This document shows positions 1-7,431 of a stretch of DNA of 12,680 nucleotides, piece after piece; within the stretch, counting starts at the first letter, position 1, and every line of letters begins with the position of its first letter. The notes under the pieces were generated by a model. It saw nothing but the letters and a program-made list of their open reading frames with translations. It did not search any database and had not been told where the DNA came from. The position numbers and the translations under genes are program-made. This stretch comes from Chloroflexota bacterium (GTDB lineage Bacteria; Chloroflexota; Dehalococcoidia; GIF9; UBA5629), in contig CP070642.1 of the NCBI GenBank assembly GCA_020354105.1, forward strand, positions 943,906 to 956,585. Reading direction: 5' to 3'.

Positions 1-34
1 AGTGTTGGTCAAATTTTGTTGCATGTTGAATCTG

Positions 35-1207
35 TTATTCTGTGACCAGGTATTTTATGGTCAATGAAGCATTATCGAAACACAGCATGTCTCTGACAGA
101 GTCCCAGTTAGTGGTAGTGAAGAATTGAATTCGGAACTGAGCGCGTGATGCTCCCTGCTCAACCAAGTTTTGTATAACAGGATTCCCCTCATTCGAGTTT
201 TTCACATCCCATGCCCAAGGAGAAAGAGGATAATCAGTGATTTCTCCGTTTGCTGTGAGCTTTGCTGTTGCGGTATACGCCGAAAAACCGATGTCGTCAA
301 AGTTGCCGTACTGTAAATGATATACTTCCAGAGCGCCCATAGTCCCCCAGCTAGAACGCATATATGAAGGGTCCCCGTACTGGGTGAAATTGCTCAAGTC
401 TAGTACAGCTTCTTCTATTATCGCATTATCAGGTATCGACGATATGTCGAAGCTCAAAAATGCCCTGCTGGCCATATTCAGTGTGGTGTCGCCGGCACAA
501 GCAGTCGCATATTTAGTATAGTCCAGATATCCAGTTCCTCTAACCAGAGAACCGCACTCCTCTGGTATAGCGATCAGTGTCATTATTCCACCAGATGTTT
601 GTTCTGCAGGCAACGAGGGTTGAACGGCGACAGTAATGCCTGCGGTCGATTTTCCGGCTGCGTTGGTGGCGGTTATGATATAAGTGGTTGTGTTGGCTGG
701 ACTTAGCATGATGGTGTCCTTTGCACTCACCTGACCGACGTTTTCAAGTGTTACGTTCGTTGCATCTACCACGTCCCAGCTTAATGTCACACTCTCGCCG
801 GGAGCTATTATGAGACGATCAGCATAAAAAGTTACTATTGTAGGTGGTGTTCCCGTAGTGACTATAGGATGGGTGGTCGTTTCGCCTCTGACCATGATTT
901 GAGTTCTGGCTACTGATTCTCCGGCGAAATTTGTCGCCGTCAGGGTGTAGAAGGTGGCTTTGTCTGGAGAGACGGGTATCTCACCTGTCAGGGCGACCCT
1001 TCCAATACCGTTGTCGATAGAGACGGAGTCTGCGTTTGATACGCTCCAGCTAAGATATGCTATCTCTCCTTGATTTATCACGGAGGGCGTAGCTTCAAAT
1101 TGATTTATTTTAGGATTTAATCCTAATCCGGGTATTTCCTCAGGCATGTACGAGCAGCCAGTGGTGAGTAGAAGCAGTGCAAGTAACAGCGCTACCGTGA
1201 TTTTCAT
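35..1207 (-). CDS. Lipoprotein with two Ig-like domains and a jelly-roll-like C-terminal domain
   Basis: A 390-residue exported lipoprotein. The N-terminus is a short basic start, a leucine-rich helix and the lipobox LTTGC, so Cys18 would be lipidated and the protein tethered outside the membrane. Residues about 31-106 and 121-195 are two copies of an Ig-like module, each with an 'ATP/ADR..I..GE...LSW.V..A..V' start and ending in YTLTATN or YIITATN. The last 170 residues contain RAFLSFDISSIP followed by an alternating beta pattern, which resembles the DNRLRE/CBM96-type jelly rolls of secreted proteins. The ATG at 1207 is preceded by a strong ribosome site (AGGAGGG, about 5 bases away), which fixes the start. 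Function is unknown; surface binding or a structural role is inferred from architecture only. The same Ig-like module recurs in the lipoprotein at 7432-8427. Confidence 0.9.
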   Translation of the reverse strand: MKITVALLLALLLLTTGCSYMPEEIPGLGLNPKINQFEATPSVINQGEIAYLSWSVSNADSVSIDNGIGRVALTGEIPVSPDKATFYTLTATNFAGESVARTQIMVRGETTTHPIVTTGTPPTIVTFYADRLIIAPGESVTLSWDVVDATNVTLENVGQVSAKDTIMLSPANTTTYIITATNAAGKSTAGITVAVQPSLPAEQTSGGIMTLIAIPEECGSLVRGTGYLDYTKYATACAGDTTLNMASRAFLSFDISSIPDNAIIEEAVLDLSNFTQYGDPSYMRSSWGTMGALEVYHLQYGNFDDIGFSAYTATAKLTANGEITDYPLSPWAWDVKNSNEGNPVIQNLVEQGASRAQFRIQFFTTTNWDSVRDMLCFDNASLTIKYLVTE

Positions 1208-1259
1208 GATGCCCTCCTAATTCAATTTCAGGTTACTAAAGGCTTACTGTTATGTCCAA

Positions 1260-1287
1260 AGCATACTGCTATTTCACCTAGTCACAA
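1260..1287 (-). promoter_or_regulatory. Possible sigma-70-type promoter for the 35-1207 lipoprotein
   Basis: Reading on the minus strand, TTGTGA (1287-1282) and TATGCT (1265-1260) are separated by 16 bases, each matching four of six consensus positions. It lies about 50 bases upstream of the start codon. Such weak matches arise by chance; no transcript evidence is available. Confidence 0.3.
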
Positions 1288-1323
1288 TCGGCTCATTCCC
1301 TGTATCTGTAAGCCGGTTCCTTA

Positions 1324-1353
1324 TTGAGTTCGGCTATGTCTATGGAGTATCAT
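1324..1353 (+). promoter_or_regulatory. Possible sigma-70-type promoter for the 1404 membrane gene
   Basis: TTGAGT (1324-1329) and TATCAT (1348-1353) are separated by 18 bases, about 50 bases before the ATG at 1404. The -10 match is five of six. The -10 box sits within a small inverted repeat, CTATG (1340-1344) and CATAG (1351-1355). Confidence 0.3.
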
Positions 1354-1403
1354 AGCAATAGTGCTTATATCAGGGCAAGGCGGTTATCGAAGGAGGAGAT
1401 TGA

Positions 1404-1652
1404 ATGGCTGGTTTAGTCATGAATTTGGTTTTCTGCCTGATAATTCTGGCTTTTGGTGTCTGGGTTTACTTTAAATACAAATCCTCCGCAGCTTTATGTA
1501 TCGGCATGGCTTTTGCGTTTTAGGCTGTTTCGCATGTTTTAGGGCTGCTGGGCTTGGCAGAAAACCTAAATATGGTCGGCGTAGTTACCAGGGCAATAGG
1601 TTATCTGTTGACAATATTCGCTCTATATCTTCTTATAGCCAAAAGGCGATGA
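1404..1652 (+). pseudogene. Small three-helix membrane protein interrupted by one in-frame TAG
   Basis: Starting at ATG 1404, behind a strong AGGAGG site at 1391-1396 (7-base spacing), the frame encodes 39 residues, then TAG (1521-1523), then 42 further residues to TGA (1650-1652). Read across the TAG, the product is 82 codons with three hydrophobic helices (about residues 4-23, 29-50 and 58-79) and a basic end, AKRR. The second helix spans the stop: GMAFAF, stop, AVSHVLGLLGL. From memory this resembles a small hypothetical integral membrane protein common in Dehalococcoidia and some archaea, in which this junction is continuous; that recollection needs a database check. The stop truncates the protein in the middle of helix two, so a 39-residue product is unlikely to fold like the full one. 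Recent nonsense mutation, sequence error or amber readthrough are all possible. It converges on the methyltransferase gene, with 34 bases between them. Confidence 0.72.
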
Positions 1653-1686
1653 TTATAATCGCTGTCATTAACCATTGCAAAAAGCC

Positions 1687-2409
1687 TCACCAAACGAACG
1701 GGATTATTCGGTATTTCACTTTCTCCATGTATTCTTTGTAGCCTGGCAGTTCTTTGGCCAGTACCTGCTCCTCGTTGAATATTCTGACAACAACTAGGAC
1801 GGGTAACGGAATGAAGGCAATGATTGCCCAGAAAGAGCCGAGGGCAATTGGGCTGAAAAGATACAGCAATAATACTCCCAGGTACATTGGATGGCGAATG
1901 ACAGAATAAGGGCCAGTTGATATCACCTTTTGGTCCTTTTCTACTTCAATGATTCGAGAGGCATATGAATTCTCCCTAAGCACGAGAAAGAAAATAAAAT
2001 AGCCCGTGAGAACTACGATATCGGCGATGATAACGACAGACAGCGGCACGGATGACCAGTTAAAACGATAGTCTAATCCGGGAATAATGAAGGCTAAAAT
2101 GAATACTAATATCGAAAGCTTAACAAATAATCTTTGGGGTTTCTCTCTTTCTTGAGTTCTCATGCGGCGTTGTAACAGCTCCGGATTATTCTTCAACAAA
2201 TATATGAAAACAAAAAACATGGGGATAAAAAGTATCCCACAGTAAGCCCATGCTTCCCAGTAGCGTAGAGTACCTGCAGGAAGAAAGAACATTAAACCTA
2301 AAACAATTATTGCCAGAAAGTATCGAAAAATGACGGTATTTATTAATTTCTTATAATCGCTTTTTGAGATATCGGGCATTTCCTCTTGTTTTTCTGGCAA
2401 CACTCTCAT
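1687..2409 (-). CDS. Isoprenylcysteine carboxyl methyltransferase-like membrane methyltransferase
   Basis: A 240-residue integral membrane protein of the ICMT/phospholipid methyltransferase type. About five hydrophobic segments are visible (residues near 28-43, 56-72, 95-112, 122-144 and 178-210). The family signature is intact: TGPYSVIRHPMYLG at 165-178, which in ICMT-type enzymes forms part of the SAM-binding site, followed by the acidic pair NEE (212-214) and GYKEYMEKVKYRIIP (223-237). The substrate cannot be told; bacterial members methylate diverse lipids or small molecules. It is the second gene of a unit with the ATP-grasp gene, with a 23-base gap. The start is uncertain: ATG 2409 has AAGG touching it, while ATG 2379 (residue 11) has AGAGG two bases away; neither spacing is ideal. 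Residues 1-20 are hydrophilic, so either choice preserves the domain. Confidence 0.85.
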   Translation of the reverse strand: MRVLPEKQEEMPDISKSDYKKLINTVIFRYFLAIIVLGLMFFLPAGTLRYWEAWAYCGILFIPMFFVFIYLLKNNPELLQRRMRTQEREKPQRLFVKLSILVFILAFIIPGLDYRFNWSSVPLSVVIIADIVVLTGYFIFFLVLRENSYASRIIEVEKDQKVISTGPYSVIRHPMYLGVLLLYLFSPIALGSFWAIIAFIPLPVLVVVRIFNEEQVLAKELPGYKEYMEKVKYRIIPFVW

Positions 2410-2432
2410 CCTTTATTTTGTCAGTAACAGAA

Positions 2433-3413
2433 TCAATTTTCTCCAACCTCCTCAACCTCGCAGCCGGGTGAAGTATCTATTTTAGGTGGAGGATGAATGC
2501 GAAATACTTTATCGCTAAGCTCATCTTCCAGCAGGAAAACGGTCTTGTTTCTTTTATTGGAATCCAGTTTATCCTCGATGCATTCCACAAATTTTTGGAC
2601 TATCCAGTCATAATATGCTTCAGGTAGTGCCTCTTTTTTGATTTCTGGGGCCTCATTGAAAGCATCGATAAGCCAGGGATGTCCCTCTTCGTCGATGCAC
2701 CACTCCACTGCATTTACATCCAAATCCAGGCAAGTATTCAAGTCAATGGTCAGCCTGGTCAGCATGTCCTTCATGTTTTCTAGAGGCTTCAAATCCGATT
2801 CAAGATATTGTCCCATGCTGAAGGGTTTTGGTATCCATTTGACAAATAATACGTTCTTCTTGCCGATGCAAAAAGTCCTGTAATAATCCGTGTATCTAAT
2901 CAATTTCTGAACCAGCATAACCTGGCTCGGGCTCATCGAATAATAGGTCTGTTTTAACTCCTCTAGCGAATTAGTGGTATAGACATTGGTCCACGCATAA
3001 CCGTCAAAGGGCTTCAGTATGCAGGGCAAACCTACCTCGTCAATTATTTGCTCCCAGACCGGTTCTCCTATCCAATCCTCTGTTTCCTCATTGAGATTAG
3101 CACCGGGAAGGACAAAGGTTTTCGGTAGCGAGATTCCAAGGGAACTACCTACTCTAATATCGATTAGCTTGTTCGTTGTTGTAGCTGAAAACGGGTTATT
3201 GATGATGTAGATGCCGCTCAAAGCCAGGTTTTTCATTATTTCTTTTAAGAATGTATGACAGAAGCTTGCTCTATCAACGATGACTCTATAGTCACCGGAA
3301 ATGGGCGCTGCCTGTTGGCGGAAGTAAAGGAACTCTATCTCAACTCCGCTAAGGCTGGAGAGGACGTCGTTGATAAAGACATCGTTCCTGGACTCAAGAA
3401 TACCGACCTTCAT
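2433..3413 (-). CDS. ATP-grasp superfamily ligase, substrate unknown
   Basis: A 326-residue cytoplasmic protein with an ATP-grasp fold. The N-terminal 95 residues look like the alpha/beta pre-ATP-grasp domain (MKVGILESRND start). PCILKPFDGYAW at 130-141 carries the ATP-binding lysine (K134) and the flexible loop; VMLVQKLI (165-172) is the hinge strand. DVNAVEWCIDEEG (232-244) and LIDAFNEAP (248-256) supply the acidic and Asn residues (D250, N253) that hold magnesium in this superfamily. The overall pattern is closest to RimK/D-Ala-D-Ala-ligase-like enzymes, which join a carboxylate to an amine through an acyl phosphate, but the acceptor cannot be read from sequence. The last 40 residues are polar and probably lie outside the fold. 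The ribosome site is weak (AAGGA about 13 bases upstream). It is first in a unit with the downstream methyltransferase and divergent from the GH38 gene. Confidence 0.82.
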   Translation of the reverse strand: MKVGILESRNDVFINDVLSSLSGVEIEFLYFRQQAAPISGDYRVIVDRASFCHTFLKEIMKNLALSGIYIINNPFSATTTNKLIDIRVGSSLGISLPKTFVLPGANLNEETEDWIGEPVWEQIIDEVGLPCILKPFDGYAWTNVYTTNSLEELKQTYYSMSPSQVMLVQKLIRYTDYYRTFCIGKKNVLFVKWIPKPFSMGQYLESDLKPLENMKDMLTRLTIDLNTCLDLDVNAVEWCIDEEGHPWLIDAFNEAPEIKKEALPEAYYDWIVQKFVECIEDKLDSNKRNKTVFLLEDELSDKVFRIHPPPKIDTSPGCEVEEVGEN

Positions 3414-3642
3414 CTCGAATTTAATATCCTTTTTACGGGTTCGATCAGCTATCTATTTTATATAATGAAGTATAAACAAAGTGCCACACGATAACAAGAC
3501 ATCTCTGGGAGAGCCTTTAGCGATCTCCATCCGCGATACTGAGAATATGACGAGGCAGGTCATCATCTGGTGCCTCTGACAGCTTGTGGAATATCTGGAT
3601 AATCGACAGCACAACTTCAGTCTGTTAGAATTTATAAATATC
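3414..3642. promoter_or_regulatory. Divergent intergenic region between the ATP-grasp and GH38 genes
   Basis: This 229-base stretch separates two divergent units, so it must hold promoters for both. An AT-rich core at about 3451-3480 contains TATAAT on the plus strand (3461-3466), and on the minus strand the same bases read TTATATAAAAT. No good -35 box stands at the right distance on either side. The plus-strand leader from there to the GH38 start would be about 170 bases. No clear riboswitch or terminator fold was recognised by eye. Confidence 0.4.
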
Positions 3643-6216
3643 ATGGCAGACAAAAAGACAATCTATGTGACGCCGCATTCCCACTATGACGTGGTGTGGG
3701 CTTTTAACAAAGAGGATTACTATCATATCAACGAAATTATTTTGAAGAATGCCGTTGAAATGATAAAGAAATTTGACTTCAGGTTTCTGGTAGAGCAAAC
3801 CTATCTTCTGGAGATGATAGAGGAGAGAAATCCAGAACTTTTTTCAGATATCAAAGAAGCCATTGTTAAGAATAAAATTGAGATAGCCGATGGTCAATAT
3901 GTGATGCCAGATCCGATGATGCCGATTGGAGAGGTTCTGGTTAGGGCTATCTTATTTGGAAATAAATACTGTAAAGATAAATTTGGTGTAGACGTGCCGG
4001 TTGCCTGGGCTGCTGATGGTTTCGGACTCAATGCTCAAATGCCTCAGGTATATAGGAAGTCAGGATATAAGTGGCTTGCTTTCCGCCGGGGACTGCCTAA
4101 GACAATTGGCTATCGCGTGAGCGAGTTTGTTTGGGTTGGTCTTGATGGCTCAAAGATTCTAAGCCATTGGATGCCCCTAGGATATCGTGCTGGGTTGGAG
4201 ATCGATAAATGGGAAGATAGTTATCGGACATTATCAAGCTTTGCCACAACATCTAGCATACTTATGCCCTGCGGAAGCGGTGGTGTGCCACCGCAGATTG
4301 ACACACCGGATAAGGTTGAGCAGTGGAACAACGAACACGATGATTCGCAAATGATAATCTCAGTTCCCAGCGATTTCTTTAAAAGCCTGGAAAGAGGGAG
4401 TGGAGATTTAGCGGAGTATAGTGGAGAGCTCTACAGTCCGGAGCTAGCGAACGTTTTTCCTGATGTCGTTTCCAGCCGCATAGAGCTTAAACTGGCCTTC
4501 AAGGATTGTGAAAACTCACTGATTACGGCTGAAAAGATGGCTACATTGGCCTGGATTTATGGCAGGACCTATCCTGTTGACTTTCTTGCGAATATGTGGA
4601 AGGCGATGCTTTTTTTGGTCAACCACGATGTAATTTCATGCTGTGGTATAGATGAGATTTATGATGAGGCGTGGAAAAACATTTCCGCTATAAAAGAAGA
4701 GGCGAACAGATTGATGGAGGATTGCGCACACTATTTGTCAAAGGGAGACAACTCCGGCAATAGTATCGCGGTTTTCAATCCGAACAATTGGGAGACCACT
4801 GATTGGGTGGAGGCAGAATTAGATTTGGCACCTGAATGGAATGAAGAGATCGGCATAGCCTTAAACGGGGAGGAAATCCCGTCTGAAGTGCTTGAGTTCG
4901 AGTATAAAGAGGAATCTGGTAGATGTAGAGCCAGGCTGGGCTTTATTGCCACTGTTCCGCCGATGGGGTACTGTCTTTACCGGTTGGTCAAAAAAAATAA
5001 GGCATATGATTCCGGTATAGAGGCACGTGGGAACGAGGTTATAAATAAGTTCTTCAGGCTCTCTGTAGACGATAAGACTGGAATCGTGACTGTGTTCAGC
5101 AAAGATGGCAAAAAACTGCTTGAAGGAAACGAATTAATTATAGACCAGGAAATCGGTGACCTGTATTTTCATAAGAGCGAATTTGACGAGCCGATTGGCT
5201 CCGAGAGTGGCAAAGGCATACATTTCAGTACCTTCGTTCCCGGTGAACTTAGAGTGCATAAAGGTCCTGTAAGGACGGTCATTACATTTGAAAACTCTTT
5301 CTACTGTTTACAGTGGCCATACTATCTCACTAAGAAGTTTGGCTCAATTCTTCAAAGGCACAAGACCCTGGACATCTGTAAGCAGATTATGATTTATAAT
5401 GACATACCTCGTATTGGTTTCCGAACCACAATACGTTCGACACAATCGCATATCAGGATTCGAGTTAGATTCGATACATGTATGATAGTCCCCAATTATA
5501 CCAGGCAAACCCAGTTCGGTGTAATCGATTTGCCTTTGATCAAGACACTTGAGGAAAGTGTTAGGTTTCCCTCGCTTAATTGGTTTAATTGCCAGGAGGG
5601 GAAACATGGGCTTGCGTTTTTCAGCCGGGGAGTTCCGATTAACGAGATTAAGGCGGGTAATATCTACTGTACGCTGCTGAGAAGTGTCTCTGTCTTGTCA
5701 ACGGACGGTCAAAGCGGTCCATTGATACCAACCCCAGAAGCGATGGAGCTGGGAGAGCACAACTATACATACGCAGTTTATCCCCACTCTGGTGATTGGA
5801 AGGAAGCAAAGATTCATCAGCGTGGTCACGAGTTTAATCATCGACTTTTTGCAATGCAGACAGATAGTCAAAACTTGAAAGGTGAGTTAAGAAGCTTTAT
5901 ACTTGAACCAGACAACCTAATAATCTCCGCCCTTAAAAGAGCCGAAAGAGACGACGCAGTTATCGTGAGGTTCTTTGAAACCAGGGGCGAGAAATGTCAC
6001 GCAATCCTACACGTGCCAAACCATATTAAATCAGCCAGTTGTGTGAATTTGTTGGAGGAAGAGGAATCTAAACTAGATATTAAAGATGGTCTGCTGGAAA
6101 TGGATGTCTCGCCATTTGAGATAGTCACGCTAAGGTTGACATTAGAAAAGTTGCCGTTAGAAGAGACGAAGGCATTATCATTCCCATTAGATGTCAAGAG
6201 TATGCTATGCGAGTAG
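3643..6216 (+). CDS. Glycoside hydrolase family 38 alpha-mannosidase, possibly acting on mannosylglycerate
   Basis: An 857-residue GH38 enzyme, close in length to E. coli MngB (877 residues), a GH38 enzyme that hydrolyses 6-phospho-mannosylglycerate. The catalytic N-terminal domain starts with PHSHYDVVW, giving the zinc ligands H14 and D16. The AWAADGFGLNAQMPQ block carries the presumed nucleophile and zinc ligand D125. NHDVISC supplies the fourth ligand, H328, within the helical middle domain (about 280-360). The remainder is the large beta-rich C-terminal part. No signal peptide is seen, so it should be cytoplasmic. I chose ATG 3643 because the conserved strand begins at residue 7; an in-frame GTG at 3586 adds 19 residues, and neither start has a clear ribosome site. 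The stop overlaps mpgS by ten bases. Substrate assignment to mannosylglycerate is inference from that neighbour; a general alpha-mannosidase acting on oligosaccharides is the alternative. Confidence 0.9.
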   Translation: MADKKTIYVTPHSHYDVVWAFNKEDYYHINEIILKNAVEMIKKFDFRFLVEQTYLLEMIEERNPELFSDIKEAIVKNKIEIADGQYVMPDPMMPIGEVLVRAILFGNKYCKDKFGVDVPVAWAADGFGLNAQMPQVYRKSGYKWLAFRRGLPKTIGYRVSEFVWVGLDGSKILSHWMPLGYRAGLEIDKWEDSYRTLSSFATTSSILMPCGSGGVPPQIDTPDKVEQWNNEHDDSQMIISVPSDFFKSLERGSGDLAEYSGELYSPELANVFPDVVSSRIELKLAFKDCENSLITAEKMATLAWIYGRTYPVDFLANMWKAMLFLVNHDVISCCGIDEIYDEAWKNISAIKEEANRLMEDCAHYLSKGDNSGNSIAVFNPNNWETTDWVEAELDLAPEWNEEIGIALNGEEIPSEVLEFEYKEESGRCRARLGFIATVPPMGYCLYRLVKKNKAYDSGIEARGNEVINKFFRLSVDDKTGIVTVFSKDGKKLLEGNELIIDQEIGDLYFHKSEFDEPIGSESGKGIHFSTFVPGELRVHKGPVRTVITFENSFYCLQWPYYLTKKFGSILQRHKTLDICKQIMIYNDIPRIGFRTTIRSTQSHIRIRVRFDTCMIVPNYTRQTQFGVIDLPLIKTLEESVRFPSLNWFNCQEGKHGLAFFSRGVPINEIKAGNIYCTLLRSVSVLSTDGQSGPLIPTPEAMELGEHNYTYAVYPHSGDWKEAKIHQRGHEFNHRLFAMQTDSQNLKGELRSFILEPDNLIISALKRAERDDAVIVRFFETRGEKCHAILHVPNHIKSASCVNLLEEEESKLDIKDGLLEMDVSPFEIVTLRLTLEKLPLEETKALSFPLDVKSMLCE

Positions 6217-7400
6217 AAGGTCCTAGATACACTGAGCGTTTCGGAGCAGTAAGAATTAACGAGGTGCAGAAAGTCCTGGAGCTCGACTCTGGCAGGGCTA
6301 GGGAGCTGACGCCTTATGAAAACGTCGCAGTGCAAAAAATCGAAGAGGGTGCTATTAAGGATTTCGAAGAGAAGATGGTAATAGTTATTCCCACCAAAGA
6401 CGAGAAGTTGAAGCTGCTAGAGGGGGTTATAAGCGGCATCCCCCACGAATGCCTTATATTGGTGGTTTCAAACAGCCAGAGGAAGAGAATTGACAGGTTT
6501 AAGATGGAGCAAGATACACTGAGGCAATATTGCCACTTTACCAGGCGTCAGGCTTATTTGGTTCACCAGAAGGACCCTGTGCTAGCTAAAGCGCTGGCGG
6601 GGGCTGGGTATAACCATATCATTGACCAGGATGGGTTGGTCAGGGATGGCAAAGCTGAAGGCATGATTGCAGCTATTTTCATTGCTATGATGATGAAGAA
6701 AGACTATATAGGCTTTATCGATGCTGACAATTTTTCGCCCGGTGCGGTGTGGGAATATGTGAAGTGCTATGCAGCCGGTTTCTACATGTCTCGCTCTCCT
6801 TACGCAATGATTAGGATTATATGGCGATACAAACCCAAATTTGGTGAAGGTGTTTATTTTAGAAAATGGGGACGTGTTTCTGAAGTGACCAACAGGTGTA
6901 TGAATTCCCTGATATCTATAAGAACGGGATTTGAGACGGATATAGTGAAGACGAGCAATGCAGGGGAGCATGCCATGAGTCTGAAACTGGCTGGTCTGCT
7001 TTCTTATGCTTCAAGATTTGCCGTGGAGCCACAAGAATTAATATCTATCTTTGAAGATTTTGGTGGGGTTATGCCCATGGCTTGCAAGACTGCTGCCAAG
7101 CATGGAATTGAGATATTCCAAATAGAGACACGAAACCCTCATCTGCACGAAGACAGGGGTACGGAACATCTAAAAGATATGCTGTTACCTGGACTTGCAA
7201 CTATTTACCATTCCAGACTGTGCGAAAAGGAAACTAAGGAAAAAGTATTAGCTGAACTCTTGCAGCAAAATGCTATCAACCCTGGTGAAGAGCCGCCGAT
7301 GCCACAGATCAGCCCACCACCTAAGAATATAGACATACAAAAGTTCACAAAGGTGATGGGGAGGCACATGGAATCGTGCTCGGCGCTGGAGGGTAAATAG
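6207..7400 (+). CDS. mpgS: Mannosyl-3-phosphoglycerate synthase (GT55)
   Basis: A 397-residue cytoplasmic glycosyltransferase that transfers mannose from GDP-mannose to 3-phosphoglycerate, the first step to the compatible solute mannosylglycerate. Family blocks are intact: RYTERFGAVR near the start, IPTKDEKLKLLEGVISGIPHE (61-81) for nucleotide binding, RDGKAEGM (147-154), the metal-binding DAD at 172-174 within YIGFIDADN, and the NPHLHEDRG block (about 310-318). Length matches stand-alone archaeal MPGS enzymes of about 390-400 residues. The Dehalococcoides enzyme MgsD carries a fused mannosyl-3-phosphoglycerate phosphatase domain; this protein ends at SCSALEGK with no such domain, and no phosphatase gene follows. 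The ATG at 6207 lies inside the last codons of the GH38 gene in another frame (ten-base overlap), pointing to coupled translation. Overall confidence in family is high; the partner phosphatase must be elsewhere or absent. Confidence 0.94.
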   Translation: MRVEGPRYTERFGAVRINEVQKVLELDSGRARELTPYENVAVQKIEEGAIKDFEEKMVIVIPTKDEKLKLLEGVISGIPHECLILVVSNSQRKRIDRFKMEQDTLRQYCHFTRRQAYLVHQKDPVLAKALAGAGYNHIIDQDGLVRDGKAEGMIAAIFIAMMMKKDYIGFIDADNFSPGAVWEYVKCYAAGFYMSRSPYAMIRIIWRYKPKFGEGVYFRKWGRVSEVTNRCMNSLISIRTGFETDIVKTSNAGEHAMSLKLAGLLSYASRFAVEPQELISIFEDFGGVMPMACKTAAKHGIEIFQIETRNPHLHEDRGTEHLKDMLLPGLATIYHSRLCEKETKEKVLAELLQQNAINPGEEPPMPQISPPPKNIDIQKFTKVMGRHMESCSALEGK

Positions 7401-7431
7401 AGGTAGATAATTAATCGGCCATTCTCATTGT

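Noticed and set aside
1340..1355. Small inverted repeat CTATG/CATAG as an operator
   Set aside because: Five base pairs around a six-base loop are expected by chance at this length; kept only as a note on the promoter.
1496..1741. An 81-codon plus-strand frame
   Set aside because: It is out of frame with the interrupted membrane gene at 1404-1652, its translation is not protein-like, and it runs into the methyltransferase gene on the other strand.
3586..3642. GTG start giving the GH38 enzyme 19 more residues
   Set aside because: There is no ribosome site before it, and the conserved GH38 fold begins just after the ATG at 3643.
3453..3653. A 66-codon minus-strand frame in the divergent intergenic region
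   Set aside because: The translation is Cys/Arg/Ser-rich and pattern-free, it overlaps the expected promoters, and no ribosome site is apparent.
7401..7431. Bidirectional terminator between mpgS and the convergent lipoprotein
   Set aside because: The 31-base gap shows no stable hairpin or T-run on either strand.
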